From Emydura subglobosa (taxonomy: Eukaryota; Chordata; Testudines; Chelidae), in assembly GCA_007922225.1 (NCBI GenBank), contig ML679995.1:2991928-3055927 (forward strand): DNA of 64,000 nt, read 5' to 3'. The notes beneath the pieces are model-generated. The model worked only from the letters and a program-made list of their open reading frames with translations. It had not been told where the DNA came from and did not search any database. Numbering within the stretch: position 1 is the stretch's first letter; each line of letters starts with the position of its first letter. Position numbers and translations under genes: made by a program. Positions 55,376 to 64,000 of this stretch are shown piece after piece.

Positions 55376-55798
55376 TCCATTGCTATTTCCATAGCCTCTG
55401 GAATGCGTTTTGAATTCTTTTCCAAGGAGATCAGGTGGGATCGGGCGGGGTTGACCTGTCTCTCCCCTTGTCGAGATCCGTATTAGGTTTGCTATTTGGG
55501 GAGGTGGGCGATAAGGAGCTGATCTGAGTGAGTAGCTGCCTCGGCCCCTTATCCCGGCTGAACTGTTTTGCGTGTGCTGAAAACAATGTTTTGTTAATTA
55601 TAAAGAGGGAAAATAAATCCTGGCTGCAAGTGCTTCAAAGAGATCTGCCCGGCTGGCGCGCTGGAGGCAAATAAATAAGTAAATCCCTTGACGAGTTAGT
55701 GATAGAGAGAGATAGGAGCAGAAACACACACACAGAAGTGAGGCGCTGATGACAGCAGATTGGCAGGGACTGTGTAAATGCTATCAATGCATTTTAAT
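55376..55798. other. repeat-free stretch
   Basis: AT-balanced, with AATTATAAAGAGGGAAAATA and TCAATGCATTTTAATGCTGG words. A possible conserved noncoding element on appearance only. Confidence 0.25.
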
Positions 55799-55799
55799 G

Positions 55800-55995
55800 C
55801 TGGCCTGCCATCCTCCCGCTATTCTGGCCTGGGGCTCCCCACACGCACCTCTGAATCCTGCCCCCTACCCCCGCCTGCCCTGGGCCTGCCCCTACACATA
55901 CCCCCACCTACTGAAGACCCTCAATCCTGACCCACAGGTCCTGTTCCAGTCCTTGGCCTCTGCCCCTCAGTTTTGACCTGCAGGTTCTCTTCATT
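55800..55995. repeat. C-rich minisatellite-like repeat, second locus
   Basis: TCAATCCTGACCCACAGGTC and CTCAGTTTTGACCTGCAGGT echo the units at 39.3-39.6 kb, with irregular spacing of about 60 bp. Confidence 0.5.
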
Positions 55996-56662
55996 CCCCA
56001 ACCTTTCCTCATCCGAAACTGCCAGTTAGAGACAAGCACAATTGATCAAATCGAATAAGAAACAAAGCCAAACCTTTGCCTAAGCGTCAAACTCTTAAAG
56101 TTCCCAAGCCTTTGCCTTCCTTTTTTCCTTGTCTGTAATTCTTGCCCCCTTCTGCGTTCCCTCAGCCTGGCTGAAATCTTGTGGCAGGGCTGGGGGGGTT
56201 TGTGGTTTACCTTGTGCCCAGGTTTGCAGACATGGAAGATTCATGTTCTCACTTTGCCACCGTCAGTGCCGGCTGCTTTAAAGCTCGGCTAATGTCATGA
56301 GTGCAGTGTGTGGACTATTGCGCTCCAAGATGAGATAATCCACTTACCCCCTTGTCTTAAAGCGGATTTAGTGCGGGCGAGATGCACAGTAGAAAGCCCT
56401 GATAACTGATGCTCTTAGCCCCAGACCAGGGAAGAGTCCTCTACGCCAATATGCTTTGGAAGCCCGGAGCTAGAAGGAGGGAATTTGCAAGGCCCAGACG
56501 ATTGCTGTCAGTTGTGTGGGCGCTGGTGTGAGATATGGACACCTCTCCGTCTACTCTGTGGTGGGACTGATTATCGCTTACTCTGTCCTGGGCTGGACTG
56601 GAAATCCAGTGACTTAAAGTAGGAAGACGCTGAGTATTCTGATGCCCTAAGCCCCCCAGTCC
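55996..56662. other. no recognisable feature
   Basis: Unique-looking; no repeat or convincing frame. Confidence 0.45.
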
Positions 56663-56667
56663 CCTGC

Positions 56668-57236
56668 TAAACGGGAGGTGATAGCACCGCTCTACTCAGC
56701 GCTGGTCAGGCCTCAGCTGGAGAACTGTGTCCAGTGTTGGTCACCGATGTATGGAAAGGATGTAGAGAGACTGGAAAGGATCCAAGGCGAGTGACAAAGA
56801 CGATCAAAGAGGTGGAACGCAAGTCATGTGCGCAAAGGCTGGAGGAAGGAACTGGGTATGTTTAGTTTGGGAAAAAAGGAGATTCGGGGGGGACATGATA
56901 GCGGTCTTCAAAGACTTGAAAGATTGCCATAAAAAGATGGAGGAAAGTTGTTTTCTCTCACCAAAGAGGGGAGGACAAGAGACAATGGGTTCACACTACA
57001 GCACAGCCGATTTAGATTAAATCTCAGAAAAAAATTCCTTAACTGTCAAAACCGTAGGACGGTGGAGCAGACGGGAATAGGGAGGTCATAGAAATTCCTT
57101 CACGGGAGGTTTACAAAAGCGGACTGGGTAGCCACCTGTCTTGGATGGCTTAGACACAGCAAACCCTGCATCTCGGCAGTGGGTTAGAATAGATGACCCT
57201 TGCGGTCCCTTCCAACCCTATGGTTCTAGGAAACCT
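56668..57236 (+). mobile_element. CR1 LINE, RT C-terminus and 3' UTR
   Basis: GGTCAGGCCTCAGCTGGAGA, TCCAGTGTTGGTCACCGATG, GACATGATAGCGGTCTTCAA and the tail GGTCCCTTCCAACCCTATGG. The frame at 56826-57020 holds the GGDMIAVFKDLKD segment. Confidence 0.9.
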
Positions 57237-57284
57237 TAATTGAAATTCTTATCCTGCTGAGTCTATGCATCTGGGGATGAGATT

Positions 57285-57870
57285 ATCGTTTCATAGATTT
57301 TGAGGCTAGAAGGCACCATTTCAATCATCTCGTCTGACTCCTGTATGACACAGACCAAATATTCTCACCCGAGAATTTCTGCATCAAGCCCGTAGCTTCT
57401 TAAGTTATTGCATATCTTTTTGAAAGACTCATGTTAAAAACTGCAGGCAGCAGACACTTCATCACACCCCCAGCCACCCAAGCTGCTCCAAGGATTAGTT
57501 CGCCTCACTGTTTAAAATGTGTGTCTTATTTCTAGTTTGAATTTGTCTAGCTTCAGCCTCCAGCCATTGGATCTTTTTTCTGCTAGCTTCAAGAGCTGTC
57601 TACTACTGCCAGAAATCTCTTCCCCACAGAGATGCTTGTAGATTGGGATTGATCTTCTCTTAATCTTCTTTTGAAGTGAAATAGATTGAGTGTCTGTAGT
57701 CAGGTTTTCCAGACCTCAGATCATTCTTATACCTCTTTTTCTGTGCCCTTTCCAGTTTGTCCACAGCCTTTTTGAAGTGTGGACACGAGAGCTGGCCATG
57801 GTCTCGGGAATGGTCTCACGCATGGCGTACACCGAAAAAATACCCCATCGCAGCTGCAACTTGCTATTCC
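57285..57870 (-). mobile_element. CR1 LINE, 3' end
   Basis: Starts TCATAGATTTTGAGGCTAGA on the plus strand, the reverse of the TCTATGAATC-type tail, then GAATTTGTCTAGCTTCAGCC and CTTTCCAGTTTGTCCACAGC. It sits tail-to-tail with the CR1 at 56668-57236, only about 50 bp apart. Confidence 0.85.
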
Positions 57871-58530
57871 CCTTCGAGGCACTTCCCGATTATACGGACC
57901 TGATTAAGTTCCTTTCTGCATTGCCCCTCCCCCCCTCCCCCACTTCCCATGCTACCTCTGCTCTGCCAAAGATGCCGCCCCATCCACCATCTTCTCCCAC
58001 AACCATCTCAACATGGACTGTTCTCCCCGAAGGAAGTCAGATACCCGCTCCCCCTTCCCATGCTGCCTCGAGGCCCACTCTGCTGTGATGCCGACTGTCG
58101 TCAGGTGCTGGCTGGGTGTGTGTTCTCCCGGTGTGCATGCTCTCCCAGCTCTGCGCAGATAACCGAGACACCAAACCATGAGCGGATTGTCCAATAAGAC
58201 CAGAGATCTGTTTCAGCTACGACGTCGCCAGGCCAGGTTTACTGTAGACCAAACACAGCCCTCGTAACCCGCAGACTCTACAGAACAGCTAACACATGTA
58301 TGCTTGTTACAGCGGACCAGCTCAGTAAACTGCAGGACTTTCTATTTCCCCCTCGGCTGTACAAAGACGCTCCCTTTAAGACACTCTTTTATACACTGAT
58401 ACAAACAAGTTGCATATGGCCCCTCTAACGTGTGTAGTTTCACTATCTGACGTGGTAAGATACCATCCTTTACCTTGTACCAGACTGTTCACTGAAAACA
58501 TCTCTATCTATCATATTGTCTTTCCAGGGG
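57871..58530. other. unassigned
   Basis: C-rich 57900-58080, then 58190-58530 with a texture like an LTR (AACAAGTTGCATATGG, TTGTACCAGACTGTTCACTG), but no ends or target duplication could be fixed. Confidence 0.3.
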
Positions 58531-58534
58531 TCAG

Positions 58535-59765
58535 TAAGCCCTTGTTATCTTTCGGGTATTGGGATGTTCTGGTACCTTTTTTTGCTGAGATTACAAGTTT
58601 CGATGATAAAGGTAATAGCGTTTATGTCATATGCTTAGATGTCGGTAAGGTGTTTGATTTGATACCACATGACATTTTGATGAAAAAAAACCTGGAAAGA
58701 TATTAAATTAACATGGCACACATTAAATGGATTAAAAACTGGCTAACTGACAGATCTCAAAATGTAACTGTAAAATGGGAAATAATCGAACAGGTGCGTT
58801 TCTAGTGGGTGCAGCAGGGGTCAGTTCTTGGACCCACGCTATTTAACATTGATATCAGTGACCTGGAAGAAAACGTAAACAAAGTTCGCAGATGACATAA
58901 AAATTGGGGGAGTGGTAAATATTGTCGAGGACAGGGCACCGATACAGAGTGATCTGATCGCTTGGTAAACGGTGTAAGCAAACAATGTGTGTGTTAATAT
59001 GGCTAAATGTATCCATCTAGGAACAAAGAATGCAGGGAATAATTACAGGGTAGGGGGACTTCATCCTGGGAAGCAGCGACTCTGAAAAAGATTAGGGGAG
59101 GATGGTGCGGATAGGAACTCCTAGTGTGATGCTGTGGAGAAAAGGGCTAATGTGATCCTTGGATGCATAAACAGGGCAATCTCATGTAGGAGCAAGGAGG
59201 TTATTTTATGTCTATATTTCACTGCTGGAGTGACCACTGCTGGAGTCTTGTGTCTGGTTCTGAGGCTCACAATTTAAGATGGATGTTGAGAAATCGGACA
59301 AATTTCAGAGAAGAGCCACGAGAATGTCTTAAGGACTGGCTAACATGTCTTATAGTGATAACAGTGTTAAGGGGTTCGTTCTATTTAGCTCAACAAAGAG
59401 AAGGTTAAGGAGTGACTTGATTACAGTCTTATAAGTATCTACCCGGGAACAAATAGTAATGGGTTCTTCAATCTCGCCGAGAAAGTTATAACATGATCCA
59501 ATGGCTGGAAGCTGAAGGCAAATTCAGACTGGAAATAAGGCGTAAATTTGTAACATTCGGAGTAATGAACCATTGGAACAATTTACCAAGGGTTGTGGTG
59601 GATTCTTCATCAGTGACCGGTTTTAAATTAAGGATTGGATTTTTTTTTCTAAAAGATCTGCTCTAGGAATTATATTGCAGAAAGTTCTCTGGCCTGTGTT
59701 CTACAGGAGGTCAGACGAGATGGTCCCAATGGTCCCTTCTGGCCTTGGAATCTCTGAAGCTATAA
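58535..59765 (+). mobile_element. CR1 LINE, 1.2 kb, RT and 3' UTR
   Basis: Includes RT motif A text SVYVICLDVGKVFDLIPHDI (58616-58675, KAFD changed to KVFD). GTCAGTTCTTGGACCCACGC (LGPxLFN block) and GCAGATGACATAAAAATTGG (motif C with FADD intact in codons but out of frame) follow. It ends GGTCCCTTCTGGCCTTGGAA. Multiple frameshifts and stops. Confidence 0.92.
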
Positions 59766-59838
59766 GACATTGAGTCAAAAGACCTGGATTCTCTTTGGAG
59801 CTCTGGCTGGCTGTGACCCCTTGGACAATCTTGTGTTC
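59766..59838 (+). mobile_element. MIR SINE fragment
   Basis: AAAGACCTGGATTCTCTTTG and GCTGTGACCCCTTGGACAAT resemble the box B to core part of MIR. Short. Confidence 0.4.
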
Positions 59839-60475
59839 ACAGTGATAGTGTGACCCAATAATGCCAATAGGCCAAGTGTTCGTCATTCTTTTAAAGCAAC
59901 TCCTGTCTCAGATCTGACAAACTCACTACACCTCTACTCCCCTTTCATGATATTTATCCATGAATGGTAGCATGGGAGGTCTCTACTGAAAGCTTGCAAC
60001 GTGTCAACACACATAATTATTGTGGGATGTGCGTAGGGGTAACAGTGAAGGCATAATAGAACTGTCTTGAAAACTCTGCCTTAAGGCCTTGGAATAAAAA
60101 TCAATGGGAACAGGGAATCACATGTCTCTGTGACGGCCCATTGTCACCCTTCCCTGCTTGGCCGATGATGTAATGCATGGTTCAATTGTCTACTTTTGAC
60201 CCATCCTAGAGTAGTCAGTGGAAATTCATCCAAGAGAACTGTGAACAATTGGAACCACCTGGAGGTTAAAAGGAACATTATAGCAGACAGTGGTTCACCC
60301 TGTTGGTGAATAAAGACACAGGACTATATCAGTGCCACGCAGACCGGGTGGAGAAAGATACATCACAAACACTCACTGAGGAAGAGGCGGGGCTGAGGAG
60401 GTCCCGGGGCTCCTGACGGAGCGTGCAATTTTTAAAATATTACAAAGTTGGCAACCCTAAGGAAAGGCAACTCTC
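59839..60475. other. unassigned dispersed-repeat-like sequence
   Basis: 59960-60350 has the feel of a transposon-derived segment (ATAGAACTGTCTTGAAAACT, GACGGCCCATTGTCACC) but no family can be named. 60360-60465 resembles, in reverse, a GTTGCCAACTTT-ended hAT-like MITE fragment. Confidence 0.3.
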
Positions 60476-60479
60476 AACA

Positions 60480-60800
60480 AACGTAGGCCCTAGTTCCCGG
60501 TTTCTGATTTTGTTTTATGTTGTAACCGTTTGTTTCCGCCACCCTCCCTTGTCTCTAGTGGAACCTCGATTCTTCCTTAAATAAATCTGCTCTGTTTTGT
60601 TGTAAGTGCTCCCCAGTGCGGCGTGCTATACAGGAGCGGAGATTTAAGGGAACACTGGGAAACGGGTACACTGCTCCTTTGAGAGCAGAGGATCTGGGAT
60701 TTCTGTGAGTAGCCCGTGTCCGGGGCAGGATATCACAGGGGGAACACTTGCAAGGGTCTGGGGTGCAAGGCAAAGACACAGCTGGCAGAGCCCAGAGGAG
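60480..60800 (+). mobile_element. LTR-like fragment with polyadenylation signal
   Basis: AATAAA at 60580-60585, preceded by GAACCTCGATTCTTCC and followed by CTGCTCTGTTTTGTTG and CGTGCTATACAGG, is the U3/R/U5 layout of sauropsid LTRs. The ends are not defined and no internal region follows. Confidence 0.4.
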
Positions 60801-61065
60801 AGGGCTTGAGTGGCTGAATGGCTGGAGGTATTAGGGAACTAGCACCCCCAGCCAGGCACAGGCAAAATGCTTCCTCTCTAGAGGAAGGGGAGGTAAAAAG
60901 CCTGTCAGTCCTCGGGGCCTCGAGAGCCGTCCCAGACGGGTGGCAGTCGGAGCCCTGAGAAGGTGCGAATGTTTCGCGGCTCACTCCCATACACGCAGCC
61001 ACCGCAGCAGATCTACCCTGAGCAGACAGGTCAGCCTTGCACGGTCGCTATAAAGCAGCCCCTGG
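60801..61065. other. no recognisable feature
   Basis: GC-rich with several CpGs; no frame or repeat recognised. Confidence 0.4.
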
Positions 61066-61069
61066 GGGA

Positions 61070-61535
61070 GTGAGATGCGACGCCTGGTCTGAAAAGCCAG
61101 GCAGCTGCCACTCCAGCTAAGGGAGACCTCCCGGGTCTAGGCGCAGCAGGGCCTGGACTCACAACGGCTCCACTGTGATTCAAAAAGCTCCCGCCCACCC
61201 CAGTAGGCACCTGAACTCCCTCGCTGTCTAGAGCCTGCCTCTAGGTGTCCGGGCACCTGTCACCTGTCTGACCCCAGAGCGATTCACAACCTGGAGGAGC
61301 GGGGCACTGGGCCAACTCACCCACCCGGTGGGCATCTGCTGGAAAGCAGCCTCAGCACACGCCTACCAGATTGGGTCCCATCGGTCACGGCGGGGGTGGT
61401 GCCTACCTTATAACACCCTCCTGAGAGGTGAGCGACCCTCCCCATTCAAAGACTTTCTCCCCCTCAGCCTGAGGGGGGAATTGAACCTGAGACCCTGCAA
61501 CCTCTAACCACGGGGCTACCCATACGGTGGGCACC
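61070..61535 (-). mobile_element. tRNA-derived SINE
   Basis: On the minus strand the head reads GTAGCCCCGTGGTTAGAGG (box A type, 61532-61510) and CAGGTTCAATTCCCC (box B type, near 61490-61475). The body (CCCAGTAGGCACCTGAACTC on the plus strand) looks like the turtle SINE body. The tRNA part is decayed and the body boundaries are approximate. Not a functional tRNA gene, since no cloverleaf can be drawn. Confidence 0.5.
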
Positions 61536-62890
61536 GCCGCCTCTGCCAGCGGCACTGCGGTGAATGGGACCCAACCTCCTAGGTGAGCTGTGGCTTGCTG
61601 CGGCCTGTACTCTGGCGCCCATCTCAGATAGAGGGGCAGGGCTCAGCGCCGTCCTGTCGTCGGCGTCTTCTGCGCCAAGCAGGCTGGCTTTTGTGGATAC
61701 TAGTTGCCCGTCTGTCCCCGTTTGTTGCATTAGCTGCCTGGGTCCCTAGCCCAGCTTTGTGGATCTCAGGGTGTTCCCGTGGCTTCCTAGCCGCCTAAAA
61801 GTGAGGGACTGCAATGCTCCACGTCCCAACATCCTAGAATCTTGGTGCATCCAGGTCCAAGACCCTTTCCCTCGCTGTGGCCAGGGGGCTGACCTGACCC
61901 CCCTTCGCTCACACAAAGAGGCAGTGCATTACAGGCTCGCCCCGATGGCAGCAGTCCTCCCACAGTGCCAATGTTACACCCTCCCGTATCTCCCAGCCAA
62001 GAGCCAGAGACGCTAATTCATTGCGCTGCAGTAGCGAACAGGTGTAATGCTTGCCCTGCGTTGAGCCCTAACGCTTGTGTTAAGCAAGATGCGTGCAGTA
62101 AATGACCTCCGGGGTGGGCGAGGAGACCAGAGCAGTGAGTGCGGAGAGAAGGGTGGCTGGGAAAAACTAGTGGCGTTTCCCCTGGATCGAAGGGGGCTTT
62201 TATAACTTAGCAGGGAGTGAATGCCCCGTTCTTCATGTACTTCCGGGCACTTGTCGTGCTTAGGCATCACCGGCGCGCTGCATCCAGATTGCATTTTTGT
62301 GGGTCAGGATGCTATGCCAATGGTTTAACTGCTGGAGCAGCTCCTAGAAGAGCCGGTTGTTTTCCTTCTGGGGGTGGGAAACTCACAGCTTCACACCCGG
62401 GAAGCCGCCTCGGTTACTGCACCCTACCTGCTTGGCCAGTCGGAGCCGGCTCCTGTCCACGCTTCCCCTGTGTTGGCCGTACAGGAATGCCGGAGAGCAA
62501 GACAAAGCCAGAGCTGAGTGCAGCTCCCAGGGAGCGACAGAGAACTCAGCCCCCGGGTGTTGCTGGTTTGTTTGGCAGCTGTGCCCAGCGTGTTCTAGGC
62601 CCGGTGCCCCCAAAACTTAAAAGGCTACCTCTGCCCCCAAGACCTTAAGGTCCAGGGGAGCTGGGGGCTGTTCCAGCATCACTGCCTGGGTAGATCAGGT
62701 GTCCCTCACGCTGGCCAGTGGGTCACACTTCCAGAGCTTTGATTGCATCAGAACGGCCGAGTGCCCAGGACAGCTGGGAAGCAGAGACTGACAAATGGAA
62801 ACGAATCTGCTGGTCTGTGGCGCTGGGGCCTGCTCCTGATCTTTAATCAGTTGAGTTTTGTGGCCTTTCTTTGACGCTCACCACAGGCAC
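61536..62890. other. no recognisable gene or repeat
   Basis: GC-rich with retained CpGs near 61600-61700 and 62220-62480. Frames of 60-143 codons on both strands have no domain. Confidence 0.4.
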
Positions 62891-62894
62891 CGGA

Positions 62895-63035
62895 CAAACG
62901 TCAGTGGATTTATCCCCCTTTCACAGAAGGGGAAACTGAGGCACAAGGCAGTTAAGTGGCACATGGGAAGCCTGTGACGGGGCTGAGAACAAGGCCCTGA
63001 TCTCTTGACTGTGAGCTCTGTGCTACGGTGCCATC
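62895..63035 (-). mobile_element. MIR SINE fragment
   Basis: TTTCACAGAAGGGGAAACTG, AGGCACAAGGCAGTTAAGTG and GCCCTGATCTCTTGACTGTG are MIR core words in reverse. Confidence 0.82.
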
Positions 63036-63154
63036 CTTCTCCCGGGGAAAGGAGAGAGCTGGGTGGTGTGACATGCTTCCTTGATAAAACAATGCATTTT
63101 TCTTGCCCGTTGAGGGCTGCCCTTGAGAGCGGGGAAATGAAACTCTCGCCGGGG

Positions 63155-63345
63155 AGTGGCAGGGTGGTCGTGCAATTAAGGAGGCAGAACTCCTATTCCC
63201 AGCTCTGCCGCTGATCTGCTGGGCGACCTTGGCCCTGTCTGTGTGCCTCTCTTTTTTCAGCAGTGAAATGGGCTTATAATTCATAGCGCAGGGCGGGGGC
63301 AAGGCTGCCCATTAATACTTGTAAAACATGTTCAGATCCCCAGAC
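63155..63345 (+). mobile_element. MIR SINE
   Basis: GGCAGAACTCCTATTCCCAG, CTGGGCGACCTTGGCCCTGT, TGTGTGCCTCTC and GCAGTGAAATGGGCTTATAA follow MIR order. It lies 120 bp from a MIR of opposite orientation. Confidence 0.82.
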
Positions 63346-63934
63346 GGAAAGTGCGGGGCCACTGCAGAGCATTGTTATTGTAGGGTTACCTTTGGCGGCT
63401 GGCTTGCTGGTTAGGGTCGAAGCCCTCGCCCCAGTTTGTTGCAGAGTGGGGTGTCCCATACACTGCTTTGTTCTCAACAATCCTCCAATAACATCCCAGC
63501 CTGCTTCGCTCAATGTTTGTTAATGGGGGAACCCTCTTGAATGCTTGGCAGGAAAGACTGCTTTGTTATCGTAGGGTCACCCAGCACTGCCTCCTAGGAG
63601 TCAAAGAAGACATTCATCCAGGGAGTGTCGCTTTCGGGTGAGTTACTTTGTGTGGTTTATTTCTGGTTTGTTTATCAACACGGTTTTTTAGGGGGGATGA
63701 GCTTCCACCCGAAAACTCTTTGGGGTGCTGAGTTCTCTGTGTTTTGTTTCAAGCTCTGGTTTTAGCCTGCTGTCCGTATGGTGCCGAAGGCTCTGTGTGT
63801 GCGCGCTTGAGAAAGCGTAGGGACATACCCGAAAAAGAGGGAAGCAATTTCAGTGACAGAACTGTAAACAAGCGTTGCTTCAGCTGCAGCCTATTAGCCG
63901 ACCGATCCTCTCTGCTCCTAAATCATTTCCTGAA
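63346..63934. other. no recognisable feature
   Basis: Unique-looking, GT-rich in 63640-63740; nothing assigned. Confidence 0.4.
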
Positions 63935-64000
63935 GAGCTTTTCGAGACCAAAAGAAAAATTCCCCTTCAAGGAAAAAAAAAAATGGTGAAAAGTTCAAAC
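63935..64000. repeat. AT-rich dispersed repeat, start of a copy at the window edge
   Basis: TTTTCGAGACCAAAAGAAAA, TTCCCCTTCAAGG and GGTGAAAAGTTCAAAC match the AT-rich family; it continues beyond the window. Confidence 0.35.

Noticed and set aside
61475..61535. Possible tRNA gene
   Set aside because: Box A- and B-like words are present but no cloverleaf or acceptor stem can be drawn; a SINE head fits better.

Overview
The window looks like nuclear DNA of a reptile, most likely a turtle. It is crowded with CR1 LINE copies of several ages, with smaller numbers of MIR/CORE-SINE, L2-like, Penelope-like (PLE) and hAT elements, and it carries CA/GT microsatellites. There are no bacterial-style operons. 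I recognise no host protein-coding exon and no rRNA or tRNA gene. Every open frame I can assign belongs to a transposable element. The window therefore reads as intergenic or long-intron sequence. The turtle call is an inference from repeat content; a crocodilian or another sauropsid is possible.

Layout. 0-9 kb: CR1 fragments on both strands, a copy of an AT-rich dispersed repeat and a GC-rich block (4.6-6.2 kb). 9.7-10.9 kb: a 1,169-bp hAT element with a perfect 8-bp target duplication and a remnant of its transposase C-terminus. 11.6 kb: a small PLE end arranged as an inverted repeat. 15.1-16.3 kb: a cluster of three DNA transposons, one hAT copy nested inside another palindromic element. 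20.6-38.6 kb: long CR1 copies, all on the minus strand, including a near full-length one at 33.4-37.4 kb that keeps traces of the ORF1 esterase (SGNH hydrolase) domain. A 192-bp repeat occurs as an inverted pair at 31.3 and 33.9 kb, the second copy inside that CR1.

38.6-53 kb is the poorest in recognisable repeats. It holds several MIRs, a CR1 fragment with an uninterrupted reverse-transcriptase frame, a 401-bp hAT copy and a possible promoter plus first exon near 50.8 kb. 53.6-54.4 kb is a PLE with a GIY-YIG endonuclease remnant and a hammerhead-ribozyme-like core. 54.5-60 kb is more CR1 and one hAT miniature element. 60.5-63.4 kb holds an LTR-like fragment, a tRNA-derived SINE and two MIRs in opposite orientation.

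The elements do not form a pathway. The non-autonomous hAT copies would have depended on a transposase from an intact relative, and the CR1 and PLE copies are dead fossils. The best leads are the hammerhead-like cores in the PLE ends, the hAT set with readable target duplications, the near full-length CR1, the inverted 192-bp pair and a few repeat-free stretches that may be conserved regulatory DNA.
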